From: DASPJR01 sp035628505
GTDB taxonomy: Bacteria > Planctomycetota > SZUA-567 > H5-PLA8
Assembly: GCA_035628505.1 (NCBI GenBank)
Contig: DASPJR010000151.1
Coordinates: forward strand, 1-48,144
DNA: 48,144 nt
Direction of reading: 5' to 3'
The notes under the pieces were generated by a model that did no database searches, had not been told where the DNA came from, and saw only the letters and a program-made list of their open reading frames with translations. Below, one piece after another: positions 1-8,047 of this stretch. Position numbers and translations under genes: made by a program. The stretch's first letter is position 1. Every line of letters starts with the position of its first letter.

Positions 1-2
1 TA

Positions 3-1127
3 ACTTCCTGCACTTACCTTGAATCCAGCATTAATGTTAAGACTGCTACAGTAGTTGCAGGTGGACCTATCATAATTGAAAGAAGAGTTACTACTAAACC
101 TGAAACGGGAGTCTATTCTATGAAAAGGCTTTGGACTCCTAAGGCAGAAGACGCTGTTAGAAAGTACCTTGTTACTTACACCAACCAAGATGGTATTAAT
201 GATGCTGCAGTACAGTTTCCAGATGTTGGAACGATGTACCGTTTAGACTTTGAAAAGTTTGATCCATTGCAAGGCTTTAACTTTCTAGTAGCAAAAGGGT
301 ATCTAGCACGTCCACAGCATCCCCTTCCACCTAAAACACAATGTGTTTCTATGCTGGGTTCTATCTCTGCAGAAGCACAGAAGAACGGTAATACTTCAGG
401 TGAGATAGGCATGGCAGATTACCACGTATTTCAATACCCTGTAAGAGTTGAGTTCTGTTCTAAAGATTCTGACACTTGGGTTCCAGGTCCTGTAATAGAT
501 GGATTGCAAGTCTTTGATGATGGAACAATTTACTTCCCTCATTTCTTCTCTAGCCGTTTATCTTGGGAATTCACACCACCTGATTTCACGGATTCTGACG
601 GTGATGGTATGGTTGACATGACCTTTAAGGACATAAGACTAACCGTTGCTATTCCTATCTTAAATCGTGTTCAATGTGCTGCACAGATCGGTGCTAAAGG
701 TGGTGCTACGGGTAAGATGATTCTGGCTAATACGGTTAATTCTCCTGATGCCAGCAAGCTTCATGGCAACTTTAAAGCACTTAATTTCATTGACACAAAC
801 CTTTACCACCTTTGGCAGAGAAAAGACTCATATGCAAAGCTTCCTCAATCTGCCTTAGGTGAAGCCTTGCCAGACAAAGTAGGATTAGGTGTTGACGCAC
901 TAAGAGATGATACAGAAGCTGCTTTAGCTCATGCTGGCAAAGCGCAATTACATGTAGGAGTTTTATCTAAATCAGGAATAGGAACTATTGACGGTTTCCT
1001 TACTACTGAATACAAGGTAGGTCAAAAGATTAAGAAGATAGGGAGCACTAAATGCAGTGCTGTAATCTATGGAATCAGATGGACCGTTGTAGACGATAAG
1101 TGTAAGACTGAACTGCTATGGGGTTAA
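3..1127 (+). CDS. Unknown protein of a foreign AT-rich block, 5' end cut by window edge
   Basis: The frame is open without a stop from base 3 to the TAA at 1127, so the gene probably begins left of the window; an internal ATG at 120, preceded by GGGAG eight bases upstream, is the alternative start and would give 335 residues. I do not recognise the family. An acidic DSDGDGMVD stretch resembles a calcium-binding loop. The C-terminus is strand-rich and reminiscent of phage tail or virion proteins, but that is only an impression. The next gene follows after 3 bases, and base composition and codon use differ sharply from the GC-rich genes right of 3.9 kb. Together with the two following genes it looks like part of a phage or mobile-element operon. 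Confidence in coding is high, in function nil. Confidence 0.75.
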   Translation, partial: TSCTYLESSINVKTATVVAGGPIIIERRVTTKPETGVYSMKRLWTPKAEDAVRKYLVTYTNQDGINDAAVQFPDVGTMYRLDFEKFDPLQGFNFLVAKGYLARPQHPLPPKTQCVSMLGSISAEAQKNGNTSGEIGMADYHVFQYPVRVEFCSKDSDTWVPGPVIDGLQVFDDGTIYFPHFFSSRLSWEFTPPDFTDSDGDGMVDMTFKDIRLTVAIPILNRVQCAAQIGAKGGATGKMILANTVNSPDASKLHGNFKALNFIDTNLYHLWQRKDSYAKLPQSALGEALPDKVGLGVDALRDDTEAALAHAGKAQLHVGVLSKSGIGTIDGFLTTEYKVGQKIKKIGSTKCSAVIYGIRWTVVDDKCKTELLWG

Positions 1128-1130
1128 GGT

Positions 1131-1859
1131 ATGCCTTCAAACTTACCACCTAAAGATAAAGCTATTTCTGCAAGAGACTTTGTAAGGCAGCACCCACTTA
1201 ATCCTTTAGGAGCACAGCTAAATAAGCATCGATTCACAGACTATGAAGCAGGAAGAAGCAGAAGAGAAATTATCAAGCCATTGCACTTCCTACCCTGTCA
1301 CAGACTTATTACAATCTCTGGACCTTTCACCTTAAACATTGACGTTAATATTGGCAGTCATGAGCATTTAGTTTATCCTGATGCTACTGTAGTTGATTCT
1401 TCTATCATTTGGGCTAACCCTTCTAACCATTCTTCCTCATTCGATATGGATTTCTTATCAGGAGAATATTACAAGATTCTACCTTCTAGAACTGACTATC
1501 ATGCACACCTAGCTGATCATTTAACAGGCTCAATAGGCATTTATTTTTCTGGCTACGTCAGAATTATGCTTGTCTTTGTTGACTCTGCAGGTGCTGAAAT
1601 AGCAACGGATTCAGAGGACATTAATACTTTTTTTGAACTTACGCAAAGTGCTGCGGGTCCTGCTGGCTCAACTATAGGAATGGAAACAACAGCTTTCATA
1701 GAGGATTTAACTTTGTCCGTCACTACTCCTGATCCTAGACCAATTAGTTTAAGGCCTTGCGGAATGAAATTACGTGCACGTGTTTTCGCTACGTGCTCCA
1801 TGACTTTTGAAATGAATGAACTTAAACTTCTAGCGTACTATCCAGAGACTTTCGGTTAA
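1131..1859 (+). CDS. Unknown protein of the AT-rich block
   Basis: A 242-residue protein I cannot assign. It starts three bases after the previous stop, with GGGG and AAGG in the upstream sequence available as ribosome-binding signal. Its stop codon overlaps the next start by one base, so the three genes are almost certainly translated from one message. No signal peptide, membrane segment or catalytic motif stands out. The composition (many Ser, Thr and aromatic residues, alternating polar/hydrophobic stretches) suggests a mostly beta-strand protein, compatible with a virion component, but this is inference from texture only. Confidence 0.7.
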   Translation: MPSNLPPKDKAISARDFVRQHPLNPLGAQLNKHRFTDYEAGRSRREIIKPLHFLPCHRLITISGPFTLNIDVNIGSHEHLVYPDATVVDSSIIWANPSNHSSSFDMDFLSGEYYKILPSRTDYHAHLADHLTGSIGIYFSGYVRIMLVFVDSAGAEIATDSEDINTFFELTQSAAGPAGSTIGMETTAFIEDLTLSVTTPDPRPISLRPCGMKLRARVFATCSMTFEMNELKLLAYYPETFG

Positions 1860-2419
1860 TGAATGGTTCAATAGTCAAATCAGCACCACAGAAGACAGAA
1901 TGCGTTTTTCATACGCTTATTAACTCAGGCAATGCTTCAGGCATTGAAGAGACTGCTTCAACGCTGACTGAAACCTACTGGTGGTTAGAACATAATTGCT
2001 CTGGTTCTTCACCCTATGGTGCTTGGGGTTTGAATAATACCCTGATTGAAAACTATCATTGGAATTTCACTGCTTCTTACTTTGGAACTCTTGATAGCTC
2101 TGCTTCAAGAATCTATGCCTATAACATGAAGGTCCACCTGATAGACGCAATGGAGAACGAGCTACATACGTGGGAAGAGAACGGAAGAATTTCACAGGAC
2201 TTCAGCAGGTTCTCTAGCCTTACCACAGACTTTGATCGTAGCTGCTCTGGTATTCCTCTTTACGTCGGTAGGTTCAATGGCGTGAAGGTGGAAGCTACTT
2301 GGACTCCTGCTGATCCCGGTGGAGTGCTTCCAGCTTCAAATATGACGATTGTACCACCTGAGTACAGAACCGTAGACCGCTGCAAGCTGCCTAGAAGACT
2401 GCTAGACCAAGGTGGTTAA
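1859..2419 (+). CDS. Unknown protein, last gene of the left operon
   Basis: A 186-residue unknown protein whose ATG overlaps the preceding TAA by one base. It is rich in Trp and other aromatic residues and in Ser/Thr and looks strand-rich; no known domain is visible. It closes the compact three-gene run, and a 107-base gap containing an imperfect inverted repeat separates it from the next gene. The close packing and AT-rich codon use tie it to the same mobile or viral block as its neighbours. Function unknown. Confidence 0.7.
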   Translation: MNGSIVKSAPQKTECVFHTLINSGNASGIEETASTLTETYWWLEHNCSGSSPYGAWGLNNTLIENYHWNFTASYFGTLDSSASRIYAYNMKVHLIDAMENELHTWEENGRISQDFSRFSSLTTDFDRSCSGIPLYVGRFNGVKVEATWTPADPGGVLPASNMTIVPPEYRTVDRCKLPRRLLDQGG

Positions 2420-2430
2420 TCCCCTTCCCT

Positions 2431-2519
2431 ATCCTTCCTGAAGGGTTTCAAAGCTGGCTATCCTTTTACGCTTGAGTTTCTCTTTTTCCGGTTTAGAAAT
2501 CTGAAACCCTCAAAAGGAT
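2431..2519. repeat. Imperfect long inverted repeat between two genes of the AT-rich block
   Basis: The arm at 2431-2450 (ATCCTTCCTGAAGGGTTTCA) pairs with 2502-2519 with two internal mismatches and a small bulge; the intervening ~50 bases contain a further ATCCTTTT copy. It sits between the stop of the third gene and the start of the fourth. It could form a transcript stem that ends the upstream operon, or be a recognition site of the element. Confidence 0.5.
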
Positions 2520-2526
2520 AAAGCCC

Positions 2527-3561
2527 ATGACCTCGATTGAGTTTGCCGAGCGATATTCTGCGTTTCATGTAGCTATTCAAAACTGCAAAGAAATTTTAGG
2601 CGAACTAGAGCGGCTGAGTGCTTACTACGAACAAAATGTAGGTATAATGCCTAACTCTGCATCTACAAAGTCTAGGACTAATGCGGATGCTTGCGTTCAT
2701 TTTATTAATTCCGCAAGAAACCAGTTGATGCAGGGCCAAAAGGAATGGAACGGCGGAAATGTTTTTAACAATATTGAAGAATTAAAGCTTGTAAGGCAAG
2801 CTACAGAGGAGTTTTTAAGAAGTTTCCACTACGACCCTGATAAAGAGTTAGTTCTTTTTGACTTTTTCAGGGATAGCTATCAAGCATATTTAAAGGCAGA
2901 CGGAGAAGATAAACCGCTTTATTTTGGAATAATAATTATTAATGCCAGTAAGTTATGGCGCTTTTTGATGTATCTTCAGAATATCACTCAGGGGATTAAT
3001 GACGTACTAATTGCGCCGGGTTACACAGATAATGAAACAAATCATAAAGATTTAACCTTATACTACGACGTTCCTCTAACCTTAGGCGAAATAACGGAAG
3101 TACTGCATGTGATTCAAGAACTGTATTCTTCAATCTGTCACGTCTTTGGCATTTCAGATAAGGAATTTCCACTCCGCATTAAAAAGTTAGAAACTGGTTC
3201 CTTAATCGTATGGTTAGCGGGAAATAATGAGGCTATCACTACGATTGGAAGCATGATTGAAGTAGGTGGAGCAGTCTACTTAGGATATAACTGGCTCTCA
3301 GCCTTCTTGACCGGAGAAATGGACGTTGAAAAGCTGCAGGGAATCTGGAGAAAGGAGAACGAGGATATCGCCAGTGCAATAGAAAGTCTCACAAAATTAA
3401 AGGCTCGTATTCCAGAGGCGACAAAGGAAGAATGGACAAACCGCCTAATCGCTAACACTAAACGTTTAACTGCTCACGCGAGGCCGCCACGTAAGCGACC
3501 CGTTAGAAAACAGCTACCAGCACCAGAAGCTAAAACTCTTCCACCGCCGAAGAAAGACTAA
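2527..3561 (+). CDS. Unknown protein with a hydrophobic segment, at the edge of the AT-rich block
   Basis: A 344-residue protein I do not recognise. The N-terminal third looks alpha-helical (alternating charged and hydrophobic residues). Around residues 220-235 it has a motif of the form RIKKLETGSL followed by a short hydrophobic strand, then a glycine-rich hydrophobic segment around 240-262 that could insert in or lie on a membrane. The C-terminal ~30 residues are Arg/Lys/Pro-rich and probably disordered. It is separated from the three-gene run by an inverted repeat and lies ~260 bases from the interrupted tRNA-Lys, the position where accessory cargo genes of integrated elements often sit. 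That placement is the only hint to function. Confidence 0.7.
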   Translation: MTSIEFAERYSAFHVAIQNCKEILGELERLSAYYEQNVGIMPNSASTKSRTNADACVHFINSARNQLMQGQKEWNGGNVFNNIEELKLVRQATEEFLRSFHYDPDKELVLFDFFRDSYQAYLKADGEDKPLYFGIIIINASKLWRFLMYLQNITQGINDVLIAPGYTDNETNHKDLTLYYDVPLTLGEITEVLHVIQELYSSICHVFGISDKEFPLRIKKLETGSLIVWLAGNNEAITTIGSMIEVGGAVYLGYNWLSAFLTGEMDVEKLQGIWRKENEDIASAIESLTKLKARIPEATKEEWTNRLIANTKRLTAHARPPRKRPVRKQLPAPEAKTLPPPKKD

Positions 3562-3820
3562 CGTTTGTCCACAGGCCTCTTTCAGCACTTTTCCTGCACC
3601 TATTTTGCCTCTTTCACTAGTGTTGACTGTACACTGTGACACCCTAACGACTCCTATGAAGAGTGCTCTAAGAAGTGGCACACAAATGGCACCTATTTTG
3701 GTAGTCATTAGGCGTCAATCTGCGCTCAAAGTCTAATCTATTTAAACTGAATCATGGTATTTGGACTTTGATTTTAAGGATTTTGACGCTGTTTGTTTTA
3801 ATAAATTAGGTGTTAGGATA
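3562..3820. other. End of the AT-rich block next to tRNA-Lys; possible recombination site region
   Basis: No convincing gene is present. Visible structure includes a tandem TGGCAC at 3676-3681 and 3687-3692 (11-base period) and a perfect 8-base inverted repeat TCAAAGTC at 3726-3733 with its complement at 3764-3771. Short phased repeats and inverted repeats beside a tRNA junction are what arm-type integrase or excisionase binding sites look like, but no integrase gene is within the window. Functional reading is inference. Confidence 0.35.
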
Positions 3821-3858
3821 TTAAAAGTCTGTTGCTCTACCGATTGAGCTACCCCTTC
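3821..3858 (-). tRNA. 5' half of tRNA-Lys(TTT), interrupted at the anticodon loop
   Basis: Read on the minus strand, the sequence begins GAAGGGG-TA, followed by a canonical D arm GCTC-AATCGGTA-GAGC, the anticodon 5' stem ACAGA and a loop CTTTTAA whose anticodon is TTT (Lys). After the loop the sequence should return with TCTGT but reads TATCC and then AT-rich DNA; no variable loop, T arm or CCA end follows. The gene is therefore broken just 3' of the anticodon, at the exact border between GC-rich chromosome and the AT-rich block. The 3' half, or a reconstituted copy, would lie beyond the left window edge if this is an integration event. Confidence 0.75.
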
Positions 3859-3934
3859 GAATTGTCAGGCGGGTTTTACATCGACGAACTCACGTATATT
3901 ACTGACTCGCGGTGAACCTTCAAGCGCCAGTTAG

Positions 3935-6900
3935 TTAAAGATCGTCGTCGCCCTTCGCCGGCGCGGCTTGCTTCTTTAAGGAGTCGAGTTTTGCTCGCAG
4001 TCCGTCTTCCTCGATCGCGCCGTCCTGAGTCTGACGAACCCATTCGTCGAGCTGCTTTCGATCTGTCTCCGCTATTTTTTCACGCAGCTCATCGACGCGC
4101 CTCTGCAAGGCGGGCGAGAGGCGGCCGAAGATGCGGAACTTGTTTGGCGTTCCAAATTCTTTCTCGAAGTCCTTCACGTCCACGCTGCGCGGGTTCTTGA
4201 CCGTGAAGAGCTCGCCATTGCGCATGTACATGCGTTGTGCTTCTTCCTTATTGAGCGGCCGCGCGCCCACGCGGTTGAATACGGCAATCTGGTTTCCGCT
4301 TTCATCCACAGCGCGCTCGCGCTGAATGCCTTCTGAGATCGAGACGGCTTCTCCCGGTAGTTTCTTCGTTGCAATCAGCTCTGGGCTGGGTTCAGGCGAC
4401 CAGCCCTGGTATGTCTTCGGGCGGCCGGCCGCGGTGAGTTGCACAACAGCCAGGCCGTTGCGGCCGTTGGCAATGTACGCAAACAGCGAAACGTTCGTCA
4501 TCGCGATTTTGACATCGTGAACGTCGTTGAGAATGCCGCCGGCCGTGAATTTTATCAGCTCTTTCGGCTGCTCGGGCTTTTCAATGTCAACGATTCCGAG
4601 GCCTTCCTTTCCCGCGGCGACGTAGGCATACGTTCGCGCGAGGTACACGTTCTGCGCGTCAGCATACGGAACCCGGGCGCGTTCGATCAGGCGCGGCGAT
4701 GCGGTATTCGTAATATCAATGACCTTCAGGCCATCAGCATCGACGACGAAGGCATAGCGGAACTGAATGCGCACGGCGCGCGGCTTATTGAGCGGAATGA
4801 CGGCTTTGATCTTAAGCTGATCCGCCGGTGGCTTGCCGGCCGCGGCGAGCACGTCTTTGAACTCGAGCGCTGCGTTCGGATCTTTCTGCTTCGCCTTCAG
4901 CTTCAGCCCGGCCTCTATCAGTTCACTACCGATTCCAGAGATGTCGACAACCACCAGGCCGCGATCGGCGCAGACGAACAGATCGTTTCCAGCGACCACT
5001 CCATTGACGGCGCCATTCAGAATTCCGTCCGGATTAAACGTCGCGTGCCGCTTCAAAAAATTGTTCGTCGGATCGCCATCGAGCAGCGTTCCGGCCGGCA
5101 CCGTAAACAGGCCCTCCTTGCGATCGAGTCCATAAAGGAAGGCGTAGACGAGACTGATCGGTTGCTCGAAGTTCAGCGGGTCTCGCGGGCGCAAGGGGGG
5201 CTGGCGTGTCGGATCGACGGCAAGCACGCTTGGCGAGAGCACCGCTGAACAGTCATCGCTGTCAACGCGCAGATTCTGTCCCAGCGGGCTGACAGGTGCG
5301 GTAATGATGCGTTCGCTGAAGCCTTTGTTGTCGATGTTCGCCACGTCGTAAGCGATCAGCCCGCTTTTGCCGGCCGCTGCGTAAACGTACTCGCCGCGCA
5401 ACTGCACGTTTTCCACACGGCCGTGATGATGATGAATCGTGGTGAGCTCACGGTTGGCGGCTACGTGTTTCTTATATTCTTCCGGATACGCATCCTTGTG
5501 CAGTGTGCTCCCGATAACCGCCTGCGGCTCATCCTGCTCGGCGACGACGACCGCGGCCAGGCCATGGTCTTTGCAGCCGACATAAACATAGCGCGACATG
5601 AAGTTCGTCTGGTTCGTGCCCTGCATCAGCACCTGCGCCATCCACGCGTTGTTGTCACCGTCGCTCGACAGGTGGCAATCGGTGCAGTTCTTCGTCTCTT
5701 TCGAGCGGACCGCGTGGGGGAAGTGCGGGCTGAACGCGTGTCCGCTGAAACCTTCTGCTGAAACGGTCTGCTGCTGGCTGTAGATCCACTCGCGCTGCGC
5801 GTTCTGGGAACTGACGAGCACGGCACAGCTGGAGCGGACCGGCGCGATCTTTGTCAGGGGCCTGGGCATGCCGTTCTCGTCTTTTACGTACTCGCCCTTC
5901 TCGTCTTTTTCGAAGCCGCCCTTTACAGCGCCCTCGACGCCGAGCATGAACACGTCGTCGCGCAGCGTCTGAAAGTTGTACTGCGTCCAGTTGCGGCTGT
6001 GGGCGCCTTCATAGTGATTGTTTTCGCGGCGCTGGTTGGCGCGCATGGGCAGATGGCATCCGAAACACGAGGCCGTCCAGGCGGTGTGGCAGGTGTAGCA
6101 GTCCATCTTTTCGTTCTGATGCGCAAGCTCGCAGCGGTTCTTCGGCACGTCGCCCCAGGTCTTGTTGTCGCGCCGGATGGTCTTCGCGTACGCCGCTTTC
6201 ACGTTGTAGTTTTTGCTCGCCGGGTTGATGACGTCGACGACCTGAGGGACCTTCCACTGCTTGGCCGGGTCCATCGCCGACGTCTGGATCAGCGTGTCCC
6301 CCACCCACTTGAAGCGGCGCGTGCGCTCGAGACTGTTCTCCTTCGCGTCCGGCGCGGCGTTGCCGGAGAATGTCAGCTTGGCGCGCTCAGTGACGGTGCC
6401 GTGGCAATCGATGCACATGATTGATGTCGCGTTGCGGACTTCGCCGTAAAGCTTGCCGTTTCCATGTGTATCCTGGCTGAAATGGCAGTCCACGCAGTGC
6501 ATGCCGCGTTCCTGATGGATGTCCTGCATGTGCAGCGCGTGGCCGGCAAGCGGCTCGCCATTCTCGCCTTTGTTGAACTTTTCCGGGCCGTCAGCGGCGA
6601 CAACTTTGTCGTCCTTATCCAAAAGATTTCCTTTGCGGTCCATCTTGTAGACATTGCGAAAGATCCAGCCGTGGCCGTTGTAATCAGCGAACTGCAGCTG
6701 CGAGAGCGTCTTGTTTTTATCGGCCAGCGAATCCAGAAATTTTGGATCACTCCAATTGCCGCGCCTGGCTGCGCCTTCAGAGTTACGCACCTCGATCTTG
6801 TGGTTCTGCTCTTCCGTCTTTTTGGGCAACTGCGTCGGCGGATACATCGTCGCGCCTTCGGATTCGTTGTCGTACCACAGATTGCCGTAGTAAGTCATCG

Positions 6901-8047
6901 TCACCGTCGTTCCCGGATGCATGTGGCAGACGACACACTGGCTCGACGGCATATTTTTGCTCAGTTCATGACGGATCGGATGGCCGGGCTCATTCTTCGG
7001 AATCGTCGCGTCTTCTCCGGCGTAAAAACCATGTTTGCCGAATTTCGCGTACGGTCCGGAATGCGCCGGGTCGCGGTCGTTGGCGTAGACGACGTGGCAC
7101 GCGCTGCAGCCTGACGAGCGGTAGTCGCCGGAGTGATCGTTCGTTCCGAGATGCCAGAGCATCGGATCGAGCAGGCGCGTTTTCTGCAAGCCGAGGAAAA
7201 CCGGATCGGTGCGCAGCTGCGTGCCGAAACCGCGCGTGCTGAGTTTGAACTCCGGCTTGCCCGCTTCGTTCTCCTTATCCAGCAGAGCAGTCTCAAGCTT
7301 CAGGCGTCCACCGCGCTCGAATGAACGCAGCACATTGCCGGGCTGGGTAATGTTGTAGCGTGGCAGCGGATCGAGCCACGGCAGTTCGCCTTTTGTGATC
7401 AGACGCAAGCGGGCCTGCTCTTCTGTTTCGCCTGGCACCGTCGGCCCAAGCAGGCGCGCGGGGCGGCCGTCGATGGTGTACGCTTCACCGAAGCGCGCAT
7501 ACTTCTGATTGATTGCGCCATTATTATAGAGCGCGGCGTTCCAGAGCATCGCGCCGTGCGCCATCATGCTGTGTTTGACTTTGAACGCGTAGCCATCGTG
7601 GCATTTGCCGCAGGAGAATTCGGCCACGCGGAGATCGCCGGGATTGACGAAGCGCACAAACGCCGGATCTTCGCTCATCCAGACATGGCCGCTGCGCTTG
7701 GGATTGGCCGAGCCGCTCCCGGCATGGCCATACCACGGACCGCGCGGTTGGACGTGCGCCTCCTCTTTGGTGAGCGCATTCGGATTGCCGCCGTGACAAT
7801 CGGTGCAGCCCAGGCCCACGTCGGTCTTGTGCATACTCTGGTTTTCAATCTTGTGGCAGCTCTGGCAGTTCTTTGATTTCGCAGCGGCCTGCTCGGCAGT
7901 CTGCGTCTTGGGCGCGTACGCCATCTGCGCCTCAATCACTTCCGGCGGCTGTTTGCTATAGTGCTTGTCGGCAGTGTCTTCGCAGCCGGCGAGGAACAGG
8001 ATCGCGGCCAGTAGCAGCACAAAAGATTGTTTCACGTACAGCGCCAT
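3935..8047 (-). CDS. Ten-heme c-type cytochrome lipoprotein with C-terminal LVIVD-repeat domain
   Basis: A 1370-residue exported protein. A lipobox LAGC places the lipidated Cys at residue 22. Ten CxxCH motifs start near residues 61, 81, 146, 314, 371, 518, 545, 650, 661 and 788, so ten c-type hemes are expected. Residues ~815-1240 hold repeated segments of the LVIVD type (patterns like AYVAAGKEGLGIVDI), which form a propeller-like domain in surface proteins of other phyla; the last ~60 residues are charged and helical. It is co-transcribed with the upstream beta-barrel gene: the barrel stop TGA and this ATG overlap as TGATG. That pairing resembles porin-cytochrome conduits, with this protein the likely surface or outer-leaflet electron carrier. 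Export and heme count are read from sequence; role and location are inferred. Confidence 0.9.
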   Translation of the reverse strand: MALYVKQSFVLLLAAILFLAGCEDTADKHYSKQPPEVIEAQMAYAPKTQTAEQAAAKSKNCQSCHKIENQSMHKTDVGLGCTDCHGGNPNALTKEEAHVQPRGPWYGHAGSGSANPKRSGHVWMSEDPAFVRFVNPGDLRVAEFSCGKCHDGYAFKVKHSMMAHGAMLWNAALYNNGAINQKYARFGEAYTIDGRPARLLGPTVPGETEEQARLRLITKGELPWLDPLPRYNITQPGNVLRSFERGGRLKLETALLDKENEAGKPEFKLSTRGFGTQLRTDPVFLGLQKTRLLDPMLWHLGTNDHSGDYRSSGCSACHVVYANDRDPAHSGPYAKFGKHGFYAGEDATIPKNEPGHPIRHELSKNMPSSQCVVCHMHPGTTVTMTYYGNLWYDNESEGATMYPPTQLPKKTEEQNHKIEVRNSEGAARRGNWSDPKFLDSLADKNKTLSQLQFADYNGHGWIFRNVYKMDRKGNLLDKDDKVVAADGPEKFNKGENGEPLAGHALHMQDIHQERGMHCVDCHFSQDTHGNGKLYGEVRNATSIMCIDCHGTVTERAKLTFSGNAAPDAKENSLERTRRFKWVGDTLIQTSAMDPAKQWKVPQVVDVINPASKNYNVKAAYAKTIRRDNKTWGDVPKNRCELAHQNEKMDCYTCHTAWTASCFGCHLPMRANQRRENNHYEGAHSRNWTQYNFQTLRDDVFMLGVEGAVKGGFEKDEKGEYVKDENGMPRPLTKIAPVRSSCAVLVSSQNAQREWIYSQQQTVSAEGFSGHAFSPHFPHAVRSKETKNCTDCHLSSDGDNNAWMAQVLMQGTNQTNFMSRYVYVGCKDHGLAAVVVAEQDEPQAVIGSTLHKDAYPEEYKKHVAANRELTTIHHHHGRVENVQLRGEYVYAAAGKSGLIAYDVANIDNKGFSERIITAPVSPLGQNLRVDSDDCSAVLSPSVLAVDPTRQPPLRPRDPLNFEQPISLVYAFLYGLDRKEGLFTVPAGTLLDGDPTNNFLKRHATFNPDGILNGAVNGVVAGNDLFVCADRGLVVVDISGIGSELIEAGLKLKAKQKDPNAALEFKDVLAAAGKPPADQLKIKAVIPLNKPRAVRIQFRYAFVVDADGLKVIDITNTASPRLIERARVPYADAQNVYLARTYAYVAAGKEGLGIVDIEKPEQPKELIKFTAGGILNDVHDVKIAMTNVSLFAYIANGRNGLAVVQLTAAGRPKTYQGWSPEPSPELIATKKLPGEAVSISEGIQRERAVDESGNQIAVFNRVGARPLNKEEAQRMYMRNGELFTVKNPRSVDVKDFEKEFGTPNKFRIFGRLSPALQRRVDELREKIAETDRKQLDEWVRQTQDGAIEEDGLRAKLDSLKKQAAPAKGDDDL

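Noticed and set aside
3514..3708. 64-codon minus-strand ORF at the end of the AT-rich block
   Set aside because: It overlaps the end of the 344-residue gene and contains the repeat-like region; no convincing start signal or family.
3562..3820. Group I intron in tRNA-Lys
   Set aside because: The anticodon-loop break suggested an intron, but no 3' tRNA half (T arm, acceptor) is found within the next several hundred bases.
4439..5248. Long plus-strand open frame (269 codons) inside the decaheme cytochrome gene
   Set aside because: It lies wholly opposite a gene with ten heme motifs and LVIVD repeats; its composition is that of a GC-rich antisense shadow.
6108..6132. Possible eleventh heme motif (CELAH) in the decaheme lipoprotein
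   Set aside because: The second Cys is missing; the sequence is C-E-L-A-H, not CxxCH, and the true motif CYTCH follows just after.
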